NCBI GenBank assembly: GCA_944380185.1
Contig: CALWGV010000046.1
Span: 1 to 64,000 of the forward strand
Direction of reading: 5' to 3'
Length of the DNA: 64,000 nucleotides
Origin: an uncultured Lachnospiraceae bacterium
GTDB taxonomy: Bacteria > Bacillota > Clostridia > Lachnospirales > Lachnospiraceae
A program made the position numbers and the translations under genes. The notes under the pieces are model-generated. The model saw nothing but the letters and a program-made list of their open reading frames with translations, made no database searches and was not told the DNA's origin. Positions 1 to 8,610 of this stretch are shown in pieces; within the stretch, counting starts at the first letter, position 1; every line of letters starts with the position of its first letter.

Positions 1-18
1 GTATCTTTCCTGGTCTTT

Positions 19-888
19 TCATCCTTTCATACCTCCTCTTGACACGCCCTCCATGATCTTGTTCCGGAATATGAGGAACAGGATGATAAGCGGCACAGAT
101 ATGACTACTACCGCCGCCATCATGGCCGGGATATTTTCCCGGCCGAAGCCGTTCTCACGAATCTCCTGTATTCCGTTGGACACCAGATAGTATGCCTGGT
201 CGTCCGTGATCAGCCGGGGCCATACATAGGAGTTCCAGCACTCGATGATCTTCAGGATCGTGACCGTGACGATGGTGGGCCGGCAGATCGGCGCCATCAC
301 CTTCCACAGATATTTTAAATCCGAGGTTCCGTCCACCTTGGCCGCCCGGTACAGTTCGTCGGGCACCTGCTCGAAATTTTCCTTCAGCAGGTAAATGTAA
401 AAGACCGAGGTCACCGACGGCAGGATCAGTCCCGTAAAGGTATTGCGCAGATCCAGGTTGGTGATCGTCACAAAGTTGGTGATGACAACCAGCTCGCTGG
501 GAATCATCATCAGGGACAGAAACAGGGTGAATACCAGGTTTTTTCCCTTAAATTCCAGTCTGGCAAAGGCGTAGGCCGCCAGGACGCTGACCACCACCAT
601 CAGCAGGGTGGTCAGCAGGGCGAAAATCACCGTATTCATCAGGTATCCGCCCAGGGGCACCGCTGTAAAGGCATTTTCGTAATTTTCCAGCGTGGGATGC
701 AGGGTAAAAAAGGAGGGGACATACTCTGCATTGTAGGACGCATAGCTCTTCACCGACGTCAGAATCATCCAGTAGAAGGGAAAGAGCACGATAAGCGCCC
801 AGACGCTTAGTCCCGCGTAGGTCAGTCCCCGCAGGACTCCCGACCGCCGCTTCGCGGCCTTTTCTATTTTTTCGTAATCGACTTCCAT
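19..888 (-). CDS. Carbohydrate ABC transporter permease, MalG/UgpE type
   Basis: This is a 289-aa integral membrane subunit of a sugar importer. It has an N-terminal membrane segment at about residues 25-45 and further hydrophobic segments, followed by the cytoplasmic EAA loop (core DELYRAAKVDGTS, about residues 178-190) that docks on the ATPase. Length and loop match the MalG/UgpE half of CUT1 importers. An AGAGAGG ribosome site precedes the ATG. It lies 25 bp behind the partner permease in the same operon. Bases 1-18 just past its stop contain AGGAAAG on the minus strand, a probable ribosome site for the next gene outside the window, perhaps the binding protein. The substrate cannot be told from the sequence. 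Confidence 0.93.
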   Translation of the reverse strand: MEVDYEKIEKAAKRRSGVLRGLTYAGLSVWALIVLFPFYWMILTSVKSYASYNAEYVPSFFTLHPTLENYENAFTAVPLGGYLMNTVIFALLTTLLMVVVSVLAAYAFARLEFKGKNLVFTLFLSLMMIPSELVVITNFVTITNLDLRNTFTGLILPSVTSVFYIYLLKENFEQVPDELYRAAKVDGTSDLKYLWKVMAPICRPTIVTVTILKIIECWNSYVWPRLITDDQAYYLVSNGIQEIRENGFGRENIPAMMAAVVVISVPLIILFLIFRNKIMEGVSRGGMKG

Positions 889-913
889 TCGTTTTTACCT
901 CTCTCCTCAGGTT

Positions 914-1804
914 TCAGTACCGAACCTTTTTTCGGCTGACCAGCAGGTTGACGCAGGTAATGGTCAGCACAATAACAAAAAGGATAACTGCCGCCGCCGA
1001 AGCGTAGGACGGATAACCGCCGCTGTCCCCGTAGAGCATATCGTAAACGTAGCCCACGATGGTGTTCATTCCCGCCGCGTTTAAGTCGGTGCCGAATAAA
1101 GCCACCGCGTCGCTGTAAGCCTTGAAGGCTCCGATAAAGCCGGTGATCACCAGATAGAAAAGCATCGGGGAAATCATCGGCAGGGTAATCTTGGCAAAGA
1201 CCCGCAGCCTGGGCGTCCCGTCCACACGGGCGGCCTTATAATAATCCTGGTTCACCGAGGCCAAGGCGCTGGTCAGCACCAGGATCTTAAAGGGCATGAC
1301 CACCCAGACCGTATAGAAGCAGAGGACAAACATCTTGGCCCAATAGGGCCCGTCGATAAAATCCACCGACTCCCCGCCGAACCAGTTGATCAGGAGGTTC
1401 ACCATGCCGTCGGTGTACTCGGTCCGCTGGAAGAGGATCATAAACACCAGGCCCACCGCCAGAGTATTGGTCACATAGGGCAGAAAGTAAATGGTCTGAT
1501 AGAGCTCCCGCAGCGGGCGGATGGAGCTTAGGCCCACCGAGATCAGCAGGGCCAGCCCGGTGGACACGGGCACGGTGATAATCACCAGGATAAAGGTGTT
1601 TTTCACCGCCTGCAGGAAATAGGGATCGTGGAGCACATAAGAAAAGTTATAGGTGCCCACGCCGAAATAGGTCTGAGAGGCGAAATTATATCCCTCCTCC
1701 ACCGAGTAGATGATGACGTCGATCAGCGGATAGACCATAAAGAAAATCAGAAACAGAAGCGCCGGCAGAAGATACAGCCAGGCTTTTTTATTGTTTGTAC
1801 TCAT
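914..1804 (-). CDS. Carbohydrate ABC transporter permease, MalF/UgpA type
   Basis: This is a 296-aa permease subunit with a first membrane helix at about residues 9-31 and several later ones. The EAA loop (QDYYKAARVDGTPRLRVF, about residues 186-203) is clear. Its size and topology fit the UgpA/MalF half of a CUT1 sugar importer, which would pair with the permease downstream. Its ATG follows AAGGAAGG and lies 32 bp behind the ATPase gene. The ATPase-permease-permease order and tight spacing indicate one transcript. No sugar-specific neighbour is present, so glycerol phosphate, maltodextrin or another glycoside are all possible. Confidence 0.93.
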   Translation of the reverse strand: MSTNNKKAWLYLLPALLFLIFFMVYPLIDVIIYSVEEGYNFASQTYFGVGTYNFSYVLHDPYFLQAVKNTFILVIITVPVSTGLALLISVGLSSIRPLRELYQTIYFLPYVTNTLAVGLVFMILFQRTEYTDGMVNLLINWFGGESVDFIDGPYWAKMFVLCFYTVWVVMPFKILVLTSALASVNQDYYKAARVDGTPRLRVFAKITLPMISPMLFYLVITGFIGAFKAYSDAVALFGTDLNAAGMNTIVGYVYDMLYGDSGGYPSYASAAAVILFVIVLTITCVNLLVSRKKVRY

Positions 1805-1836
1805 ATCGCAGCCTTCCTTTCCCGAAATGCAGGGCC

Positions 1837-2940
1837 TCAGCCCAAAACGCAGGGGATCCTCTCCTCGGTTTCGTGATGAAACAGGAAGACCTTTCCGGGC
1901 TTCAGCGCAAAATGGACCTGGGCGGCGGATGCGTCCACCCGTGTTTCCGCGCTGATGATGGAGCGGAGCGTCTGTCCGGTGCAGGCAGGATGAGAAGAGA
2001 GGATGCTGATATCCCTTCCCAGGACCTCCACCCGCCCCAGCGCACAGCTAAGAGGGCCGTCCTCCTGGGGAAGAAAGCCCTCGGGTCTTATGCCCACCCA
2101 GACCGGCTGATCCGGGACGCCTCCCGCTTCCAGGACGGCCTCGTCTCCGATATAGAGGCGCTCGCCCCGCACCTGGCCTTCAAAGACATTGATGGGCGGG
2201 GTTCCCAGGAACTTAGCCACAAAGAGGCTCTCCGGATTGTCATAGACCTCCTGGGGTTTTCCCAGCTGCATCAAAACGCCGTCCCGCATCACTGCGATGC
2301 GGTCGGAAATGCTCATGGCCTCATCCTGGTCATGGGTCACAAATACGGTGGTAATTCCGGTCTGCTTCTGGATCCGGCGAATCTCCTCCCTGGTCTTTAG
2401 ACGCAGACGGGCATCCAGGTTGGACAAAGGCTCGTCTAACAGAAGCACGCCCGGCATCTTGACCAGGGCGCGGGCAATGGCCACGCGCTGCTGCTGACCG
2501 CCGGAGAGTTCTCCCGGCTTTCGGTCCATCAGCTCCTCGATCTGCACCAGCCGCGCCGTCTCCTGGGCCTTTGCGTTCATCTCTTCTCTGGAAAGCTTGT
2601 CCTTTCCCTTGCGGTTTTCCAGCGGGAAGACGATGTTTTCCCGAACTGTCAGGTGGGGATAGAGGGCGTAATTCTGAAACACCATGCCCACGCCCCGCAG
2701 CTCCGGCGAGAGAACCGTGATATCCCGGTCACCGAAAAAGATATGACCCGCAGTGGGTTTTTCCAATCCGCAGATCAGATTGAGGGTCGTCGACTTGCCG
2801 CAGCCCGAGGGCCCCAGCAGAGCCAGAAGCTCCCCGTCCGCAATTTCAAAGGAGAGATCGTTTACTGCGGTCACTTCCCCCTGGGCCTTTTTCCCTCTCC
2901 CTGGGAATTTTTTCGTAAGATTCTGCAACACTATTTTCAT
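1837..2940 (-). CDS. Sugar ABC transporter ATP-binding protein, MsmX/UgpC/MalK type
   Basis: This 367-aa ATPase energises the two permeases downstream. It has Walker A GPSGCGKST, signature LSGGQQQR, Walker B VLLLDEPLSNLD, the H-loop FVTHDQDEA, and a C-terminal OB-fold regulatory region (about residues 235-367) typical of the MalK/UgpC branch. I start it at the ATG at 2940 because GGAG lies 9 nt upstream. A TTG 27 nt further upstream keeps the frame open but has no ribosome site. It is the first gene of the operon and has a sigma-A promoter about 45 bp upstream. In Firmicutes such ATPases often serve several importers (MsmX), so it could be shared. Confidence 0.92.
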   Translation of the reverse strand: MKIVLQNLTKKFPGRGKKAQGEVTAVNDLSFEIADGELLALLGPSGCGKSTTLNLICGLEKPTAGHIFFGDRDITVLSPELRGVGMVFQNYALYPHLTVRENIVFPLENRKGKDKLSREEMNAKAQETARLVQIEELMDRKPGELSGGQQQRVAIARALVKMPGVLLLDEPLSNLDARLRLKTREEIRRIQKQTGITTVFVTHDQDEAMSISDRIAVMRDGVLMQLGKPQEVYDNPESLFVAKFLGTPPINVFEGQVRGERLYIGDEAVLEAGGVPDQPVWVGIRPEGFLPQEDGPLSCALGRVEVLGRDISILSSHPACTGQTLRSIISAETRVDASAAQVHFALKPGKVFLFHHETEERIPCVLG

Positions 2941-2982
2941 GGTTTCGTTCTCCGTTGTCACTGTCAAACTTTGTTATCCTCG

Positions 2983-3011
2983 ATTATAGCGGATTTTCTG
3001 CCATTTCACAA
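2983..3011 (-). promoter_or_regulatory. Sigma-A promoter of the sugar ABC operon
   Basis: On the minus strand the elements read TTGTGA-N17-TATAAT, with the -35 at 3006-3011 and the -10 at 2983-2988. The start codon of the ATPase gene lies about 43 bp further on. The -10 is perfect and the spacing optimal. Confidence 0.7.
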
Positions 3012-3038
3012 GGCAGTGACGGAAAATTTAACATTGAG

Positions 3039-3053
3039 AGTCAAATCTTGACT
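3039..3053. promoter_or_regulatory. Candidate operator: AGTCAA-N3-TTGACT inverted repeat
   Basis: A perfect 6-bp inverted repeat around ATC sits 28 bp upstream of the -35 of the sugar ABC promoter. That position suits an activator or an upstream operator. No regulator gene is adjacent, so the partner is unknown. Confidence 0.35.
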
Positions 3054-3159
3054 TTCTCTTCAGCCAGACCTACAATGGTCGCAGAAAATATGCTTTCAGA
3101 TATGCTTTCAGACAATAGTTCCTCAAGACAATATATCCTCAGACAGGAGGTGCAAAAAA

Positions 3160-3481
3160 ATGAGCAAAAAAGGCCGGCCCATTTTTATGGAGATCAGAGG
3201 ATAGCCAGGGTCCTCTCGTCATCTATCCTGACGAAAGCACAGCAGATACACAACCGGAATCATTAAATTCCTCGGTTATCCAGACGGAGACGTCTTCGGT
3301 GGAAATATCCTCAGCCGAAGCCTCCCCGACTGAAGCACTTCCTGCCGAGACATCTCAGGCCGATTCTTCCTCCCAGACCTCCCGCTGCGTCAGCACCGTG
3401 GTCAAAGTCATGAAAGAACAGCAAATCGGCAGCGTTCTCAAACAATTTCATCTTCTTTTTCACCATCGCAAAGAATGGCGG
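3160..3481 (+). pseudogene. Decayed coding remnant, Ser/Thr-rich
   Basis: An AGGAGG site at 3146-3151 precedes an ATG at 3160 that reads MSKKGRPIFMEIRG and then stops. A second frame is open from just after 3161 to beyond 3480 and would encode a Ser/Thr/Glu-rich stretch (for example ETSSVEISSAEASPTEALPA) without its own good start. A frameshift between the two would join them. This looks like a degraded secreted or membrane protein with a low-complexity linker, but I do not recognise it. The frame then runs into the 3' end of the convergent manA gene. It could also be chance. Confidence 0.25.
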
Positions 3482-4414
3482 TCAAGTCCGATAACTTTTA
3501 AGCAGACGGCATTCTCCCTGCACCACCACCTGACCGCAGGAGGCGGGAACCAGAAGCGTTTCCGTATAACCCAGAACTTCCTTGTGCCCCTCTGCTAAAA
3601 CAGTACACTTTCCTTCCACACAAGTCAGTATATAGTAGCATTCATCTGAAGAAATAGCGAAATTGTCCGCTATATCTATAATATCCACAGAAAACAGTGG
3701 GTGTCGGATAGCGGGCTGCACTTCATTCGGTTTTTTCAGCTGAAAATGCTTTACATCACAGCAAAGTTCCGGCTTCATTGCCTGGAAAGCCTCGCAAAGA
3801 TCTAATTTTCTGCCGCGGCCGTAGTCATAAAGTCTGTAGGTAATCCCTCCAAAACTTCCCACCTCCAGCGCCAGTATACCTTTGCCGCAAGCGTGTACCA
3901 TACCGGCGGGAATCAATGCCACATCTCCTGCTTGTACAGAATGACGCACCAAAAAAGGCTCCATGGCGCCATTTTCCGCAGCTTTTTGCAAGACTTTCAT
4001 GTCCTGTGTATTTACCCCGGCTGTGATTTGTGCCCCTTCTCCTGCTTCCAGAATGTACCAGGCTTCGCTTTTCTCCGCGTCTCCCTTCTCGCAGGCCATC
4101 TCTTCATCCGGATGTACCTGTACAGACAGATCTTCTCCGGCATCGATATAGGCCACGCGAACCAATTGTCCGCTGTTGTCCTCACCCATCAGCTCTTTTG
4201 AATAACATCGAATCAACTCGGCGATGCTCTCTCCAGCATACTCCCCCGAAGCCACAGTGTTTTCCGAGCCACGGTAAGCGCAGACTTCCCTGGAAATCCC
4301 TATTTTCCCTTCTTTTTCCTTGAGTTTTCGAATACGCCTTAAGCGCTCTCCAGCCCACACACTCTCCCTGTAAACCGGGCAGAGGCGTAGCGGCTCCCAT
4401 CTGCTCTTTTCCAA
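3482..4414 (-). CDS. manA: Mannose-6-phosphate isomerase, class I
   Basis: This enzyme interconverts mannose 6-phosphate and fructose 6-phosphate. The zinc-site motifs of type I isomerases are visible: SVQVHPDEE, the glutamate of SEAWYIL, and the histidine of IPAGMVHA. The family motif YRLYDYGR is also present. I start it at the TTG at 4414, which has AGGAGG 8 nt upstream and gives 310 aa beginning close to the conserved PLRLCPVYRESVWAG, the usual length in Firmicutes. Upstream GTG (4471) and ATG (4453) starts are open but have weak ribosome sites. The gene is monocistronic and divergent from the kinase at 4721, with a palindrome over its likely promoter. Confidence 0.88.
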   Translation of the reverse strand: MEKSRWEPLRLCPVYRESVWAGERLRRIRKLKEKEGKIGISREVCAYRGSENTVASGEYAGESIAELIRCYSKELMGEDNSGQLVRVAYIDAGEDLSVQVHPDEEMACEKGDAEKSEAWYILEAGEGAQITAGVNTQDMKVLQKAAENGAMEPFLVRHSVQAGDVALIPAGMVHACGKGILALEVGSFGGITYRLYDYGRGRKLDLCEAFQAMKPELCCDVKHFQLKKPNEVQPAIRHPLFSVDIIDIADNFAISSDECYYILTCVEGKCTVLAEGHKEVLGYTETLLVPASCGQVVVQGECRLLKSYRT

Positions 4415-4503
4415 AATCTCCGCCTCCTCTCCATATCGATCTGCTTTGCGCATCTTTTTCCTGTGTTTCACTTTTTGATCAAGAATAATGCTCTGTAAAT
4501 TTA

Positions 4504-4533
4504 ATACTACTATGTTTGAAAATAATTTTCAAA
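4504..4533 (-). promoter_or_regulatory. manA promoter overlapped by a 19-bp perfect palindrome
   Basis: On the minus strand TTGAAA (4527-4532)-N17-TAGTAT (4504-4509) is a plausible sigma-A promoter. A perfect palindrome with 9-bp arms (TTTGAAAAT and its complement, centre 4524) spans 4515-4533 and covers the -35. This is the position expected for a repressor site in the divergent manA/kinase intergenic region. Confidence 0.5.
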
Positions 4534-4615
4534 TCCAATCCATGAAACAAAAAATCATATTAATAGGCAAACATTCTGCCAAACTGGACTGGTAAAAAAA
4601 TAAGATTCTGGCCGT

Positions 4616-4643
4616 TTTAAACTAATCCATTTCCTGCTATACT
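4616..4643 (+). promoter_or_regulatory. Possible promoter of the pyridoxal/pyridoxamine kinase gene
   Basis: TTTAAA (4616-4621)-N16-TATACT (4638-4643) lies about 78 bp before the ATG at 4721. The -10 is good and the -35 is weak. Confidence 0.4.
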
Positions 4644-4720
4644 GTCTGCAGCAGAAAGTTAAGTCAAAAATCAGCCAGAAAGTAAAACAAAATCACCAAA
4701 TAAGAGGAGGCGTATACAAC

Positions 4721-5569
4721 ATGAAAAGAATCGTTACTTTGCAAGATATATCCTGCGTCGGGCGGTGCTCCATCACGGTGGCTCTGCCTATTCTCTCGGC
4801 CATGGGTGTTGAGTGCGGGATTTTGCCCACTGCGGTGTTGTCCACCCATACCATGTTCAAAACCTTTACGGTCAAAGACCTGTCCGACCAGATCGAGCCT
4901 ATTTCCGACGCGTGGGAAAAGGAAGGAATCTCCTTCGACGGAATCTATACCGGCTATCTGGCCTCCGGCAGCCAGTGCCGGCAGGTCTGCAATTTCTTTG
5001 ACCGCTTCGGCCGGCCGGACAATCTCATCCTGGTGGATCCGGCCATGGCGGATAATGGCAAGCTCTATCCGGCTTTCGACTCTTCCTTTCCGGCGGAAAT
5101 GGCCAAGGTCTGCGCCAAAGCGGATATCATTCTCCCCAACATCACGGAGGCCAGCCTTTTAACAGGCCTGCCTTACCGCACAGAATATGGTCCGGATTAT
5201 ATCGAGGCCCTGTCCGAGAAGCTGCTGGAGCTCGGCTGCAAAACGGCAGTCATCACCGGTGTCAGCTATGAACCTGGCCAGCTGGGTGTCACCTACTTAA
5301 ATAAAGACAGAGAAAAATTTTCCTATTTTACCAGATGGTGCCCCCAGTCCTACCACGGTACCGGAGATCTCTACTCTTCCGTAGTTCTGGGCGGACTGAT
5401 GCGCGGTCTGTCTCTGGGAGACGCCCTCTCCCTGGCAGCCGACTTTGTGGTTGTCTGCATCGAAGCTACCGCCGTCTCCCAAAGCGCCAGGTGGTACGGG
5501 GTGGAATTTGAATCCCAGATTCCTCTGCTGTGCCGGATGCTGGAGAAACGGCTGAAAAAGGAAATGTAA
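4721..5569 (+). CDS. pdxY: Pyridoxamine/pyridoxal kinase, PfkB-like family
   Basis: This 282-aa kinase would phosphorylate pyridoxal or pyridoxamine for PLP salvage. Family marks are the N-terminal QDISCVGRCS, the LPNITEA motif near residue 140, and the C-terminal anion-hole and base motif HGTGDLYSS near residue 212. Length and motifs fit the PdxY/ThiD-like ribokinase branch. A consensus AGGAGG precedes the ATG. It stands alone between manA and a decayed region. Closely related ThiD-type kinases act on hydroxymethylpyrimidine, so the substrate is inferred, but PdxY is the common assignment for this form in Clostridia. Confidence 0.85.
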   Translation: MKRIVTLQDISCVGRCSITVALPILSAMGVECGILPTAVLSTHTMFKTFTVKDLSDQIEPISDAWEKEGISFDGIYTGYLASGSQCRQVCNFFDRFGRPDNLILVDPAMADNGKLYPAFDSSFPAEMAKVCAKADIILPNITEASLLTGLPYRTEYGPDYIEALSEKLLELGCKTAVITGVSYEPGQLGVTYLNKDREKFSYFTRWCPQSYHGTGDLYSSVVLGGLMRGLSLGDALSLAADFVVVCIEATAVSQSARWYGVEFESQIPLLCRMLEKRLKKEM

Positions 5570-5751
5570 TCTGATTGTTTTCTTCGTACACCACTCGCTT
5601 CGTGAAGGTGGCATTCCCCTTGAAGTGAAACTGAAATAGCCCGGCAAGAAAACAATTGTTTGCCGACCTGAAAAGATGAGAATGATGTGCTTGTTCTGGC
5701 GCTGGCCCGCATCGGATTGCACAGCAGCTTGTTCGGCAAATAAACCCTCTG

Positions 5752-5783
5752 CCGCCGTATGGGAAAACCTGTACGGCGGTTTT
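5752..5783 (+). terminator. Hairpin with short T-tract after the kinase gene
   Basis: An 8-bp stem CCGCCGTA/TACGGCGG (5752-5759 with 5772-5779) is followed by TTTT. It is about 180 bp past the kinase stop, so it may instead be a leftover of the decayed region. Confidence 0.4.
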
Positions 5784-5871
5784 CAAATGTTTTGAACAGA
5801 GTGTCAATCGCATCATTCTCTCCAGCACTTCCAGACAGTCCATATAATATGGAACACTGTTTTCGATATCT

Positions 5872-5997
5872 TTAATAATCAGTCTCATAATACATATCAC
5901 CCTTTAGTCCAAATGAAAAACTATTTTCCGGCGCATCGCACAACTGAACAAATCGACCATAATCATCATAAGCAACGTATTTGATAAAATGCACCAT
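5872..5997 (-). CDS. Small ORF or remnant of unknown function
   Basis: From the ATG at 5997 the minus strand encodes about 41 aa ending GLKGDMYYETDY. Upstream of that ATG the frame stays open to about 6035 with protein-like content (IFDVSNEDYPF) and no start before a stop, which suggests a 5'-truncated gene. A second frame starts at the ATG at 5888, overlapping the stop, and encodes MRLIIKDIENSVPYYMDCLE and about 20 more residues before running through a hairpin. The two may be overlapping small genes or one frameshifted gene. I do not recognise either. Confidence 0.3.
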   Translation of the reverse strand: MVHFIKYVAYDDYGRFVQLCDAPENSFSFGLKGDMYYETDY

Positions 5998-6053
5998 AAA
6001 AGGATAATCCTCGTTAGAGACATCAAATATGCCAATAGATATTTTTTATATCG

Positions 6054-6073
6054 TTTCCGCAGCACTGCGGAAA
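6054..6073. repeat. Palindrome TTTCCGCAG/CTGCGGAAA
   Basis: Two perfect 9-bp arms are separated by 2 bp, about 60 bp upstream of the regulator pseudogene. With so short a loop it is more likely a protein-binding site than an RNA hairpin. The role is unknown. Confidence 0.35.
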
Positions 6074-6134
6074 AAGTATGTTTTTACTGCTTGTGGAAAA
6101 ACTGATTTAATAAAGACAAGGGGGACGACAATGA

Positions 6135-7271
6135 ATGATGAAAGAAAGTCGGATCAAAAAAATATTAGATACGCTAATGAGCCGCAGAAATTTCTGCCCT
6201 GCTTCACAGCTGGCAGAACTGCTGGACGTCAGCACACGCACCATAAGGGATGACATTAAAAAGCTCAACCGAATTTTAAACTTTCATGGCGCAGATATCC
6301 GCTCCAAATCGGGAGCCGGTTATTTACTCCAAATCACTAACTCTCAGAGTTTTGAACAATTTTTGGCTACCTCATGGCACAGGTACGCCTTCGAGACAAG
6401 TGATCTCAACGATCCCATCCATCGAAAAAATACTTTACTCTCATTATTGTTTGACAGCGAGAAAAGCCTTTCGATCGATACGCTTCTCCAACAACTGCAG
6501 GTAAGTGATTATACCTTATTGTGGTAAGCTTTAAAGGAACTCCGGCCCACCCTTGCCCGCCACAAACTAAACTTGCATATCAGCGAAAAAAACGGCATAA
6601 GCCTGGATGGAGCCGAGCAGGTTAAACGAAACTGCCTGGCTGATCTGATCAAGAAACGGCCAGCCGAAACGGGATATTTAAGCGCCGATCCAGTATTTGC
6701 GAAATACAAAGAAACTCTGACTAGCCTAACCAGAGAAACTCTGCAGTACTGCCGCTATCCCGTGAATCAAATGGCTTTTGATAATTTAATCGTTCACCTT
6801 TATATTATGCTGCGTCGCGTGGAGCGCGGAAATTATGCTCAGAATTTTTACCCCCCATCCGATCTGAGTCTCTATGAGAAAGAAATCCCTTCCAATATTG
6901 CCAACAGCTTCAACGCTATGATTCCCACCTTGCTTTCTGTGACTCTGGCAACAATTGCTTATGGAATTTTTGATAAATTTTCCACCACCGCTATGGAAAC
7001 TATTTATCAATTGGTCCAGCTGCCTCTGCAGGGTATTTCCAACAATATCTTTGCCGTTATTGCATGCGTCCTGATTGGAACAATCTTTTGGTGGTTTGGT
7101 GTCCACGGAGGAACGATCTGCATTGCCTTGTTTGACGCTCTGCAGTTGTCCAATCTTCAAGCCAACGCGGCTCTGGCCGCAGCCGGGCTTCCCATCACAG
7201 CAGAAAACGGGGCATATATATTTTACGTAAGCTTTAATTTTGTCAGAAAGAAACTATCTCTTCTACTGTGA
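6135..7271 (+). pseudogene. Chimeric pseudogene: BglG/LicR-type PTS regulator fused to a PTS EIIC fragment
   Basis: From the ATG at 6135 the frame encodes an HTH_11/Mga-like DNA-binding start (FCPASQLAELLDVSTRTIRD) typical of PRD-containing PTS regulators. An in-frame TAA lies at 6525-6527, and the same frame then continues with regulator-like sequence into a PRD segment (NQMAFDNLIVHLYIMLRRVE). At about 6870-6885 the reading passes in frame into a cellobiose/lactose-type EIIC piece: IPSNIANSFNAMIPTLL, the PLQG loop, and WWFGVHGG. That piece breaks off near 7220. A deletion between a regulator gene and a celB-like gene, plus a nonsense codon, explains this. Neither half can be functional as it stands. 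Confidence 0.75.
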
Positions 7272-7347
7272 TGTGCAATGCCGGGGCCATTATCCCAGCT
7301 ACATGCTGAAAGGTAATTGCATCCAATGGAGAAGATCTAACCTAACC

Positions 7348-7394
7348 AAAAATAGCCGTGGCTCTGCTGCATCCAAGGCAGCTTGCCACGGCTA
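7348..7394 (-). terminator. Rho-independent terminator of the hrcA-dnaJ operon
   Basis: A 10-bp stem TAGCCGTGGC/GCCACGGCTA (7353-7362 with 7385-7394), with an extra inner CTGC/GCAG helix, is followed on the minus strand by TTTTT (7348-7352). It lies about 50 bp past the dnaJ stop. Confidence 0.8.
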
Positions 7395-7446
7395 TAATAC
7401 CGGTATCATAGGGGTCAAAATACCTTCTGACTCCAACATCACCATA

Positions 7447-8583
7447 TTACTTAAATAAACCTCTTCTGCGCTCCGGCGCTTTGCCGTCCATAGCGTCGGC
7501 AAATGCCTGCAGGGCTTCCTTCTGCTCTCTGTTCAGCTTTTCGGGCACCTGGACCACCAGTGTCACGATGTGATCGCCGCGCACATTGCGGTTGCGCAGG
7601 GATGGAACTCCTTTGCCCTTCAGACGAATCTTGGTGTCTGTCTGCGTGCCCGGCTTCACTTCATAGGTCGTCTCTCCGTCGATGGTCCGAATCGTAATCT
7701 CTCCGCCCAGAGCCGCCTTGGCAAAGGAAATCGGCTCCGTGGAGTACAAATTCATATCTTGGCGCTTGAAGATCGGATGGGCGGATACATGGACCTCCAC
7801 CAGAAGGTCGCCTCTCTCTCCGCCGTTGGTTCCCAGATCACCGTAACCGGCCTTTCTGAGGCTCTGTCCATCGGCGATGCCGGCGGGCACTGTGATGCGA
7901 ACCTTTTTACGGCTGGTCGTATAGCCATTGCCGCGGCAGGTAGGGCATTTTTCTTTGATAATAGTTCCCTTGCCTCCGCAGTCGGGGCAGGTCTGCACAC
8001 TGCGCATAACGCCCAGAGGCGTCTGGTTACTGTAGACCACCTGGCCCTTGCCTCCGCACTTAGGGCAGGTTACCGGATGAGTGCCGGGCTTGGCTCCTGT
8101 GCCGCCGCAGGAAGGACAGGGATCCTTTACGTTCATTTCGATTTCTTTTTCACAGCCAAAGATGGATTCCTCAAAGGTGATCCGAATGGAAGTGCGCAGG
8201 GTAGCGCCCTTCATCGGCCCATTATAGGTGCGGGAACTGCGCCGGCTGCTGCCGCCGCCGAAGAAATCGCCGAAAATATCGCCGAAAATATCTCCCATAT
8301 CACCGGTAAAGTCGAAACCGCCAAAACCGCCCGCTCCGCCTCCGGCCCCTCCGTCAAAGGCTGCATGTCCAAACTGATCGTACTGTCTTCTCTTCTCCGG
8401 ATCGCTGAGCACCGCATATGCCTCGGATGCCTCCTTAAATTTAGCCTCCGCCTCGGGATTTCCCTGGTTCGTGTCCGGATGATATTTTTTAGCCAGTGCA
8501 CGGTATGCTTTTTTGAGAGCCGCCTCGTCAGCGTCCCGCGGCACACCGAGCACTTCATAATAATCTCTCTTATTCTCTGCCAT
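7447..8583 (-). CDS. dnaJ: Chaperone protein DnaJ
   Basis: This 378-aa co-chaperone delivers clients to DnaK and stimulates its ATPase. The order is the classic one: J domain (residues 1-70) with HPD in KYHPDTNQ, a Gly/Phe-rich linker with [13 protein letters not shown] (about 75-115), four CxxCxGxG-type zinc motifs ([32 protein letters not shown], about 150-220), then the client-binding C-terminal domains. It is full length and the last gene of the heat-shock operon, separated from dnaK by a strong hairpin. Confidence 0.98.
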   Translation of the reverse strand: MAENKRDYYEVLGVPRDADEAALKKAYRALAKKYHPDTNQGNPEAEAKFKEASEAYAVLSDPEKRRQYDQFGHAAFDGGAGGGAGGFGGFDFTGDMGDIFGDIFGDFFGGGSSRRSSRTYNGPMKGATLRTSIRITFEESIFGCEKEIEMNVKDPCPSCGGTGAKPGTHPVTCPKCGGKGQVVYSNQTPLGVMRSVQTCPDCGGKGTIIKEKCPTCRGNGYTTSRKKVRITVPAGIADGQSLRKAGYGDLGTNGGERGDLLVEVHVSAHPIFKRQDMNLYSTEPISFAKAALGGEITIRTIDGETTYEVKPGTQTDTKIRLKGKGVPSLRNRNVRGDHIVTLVVQVPEKLNREQKEALQAFADAMDGKAPERRRGLFK

Positions 8584-8610
8584 AGCTTTCTCTTCACCTT
8601 TTCAGCCGAC

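Noticed and set aside
3482-4471. GTG at 4471 or ATG at 4453 as the manA start
   Set aside because: Neither has a well-spaced ribosome site; the TTG at 4414 has AGGAGG and gives the family length.
5570-5750. Insertion-sequence end or conserved mobile-element tail after the kinase gene
   Set aside because: The short frames here (around GKQLFSC and HLHEASG) suggested a repeated element, but no inverted ends, target duplication or transposase remain.
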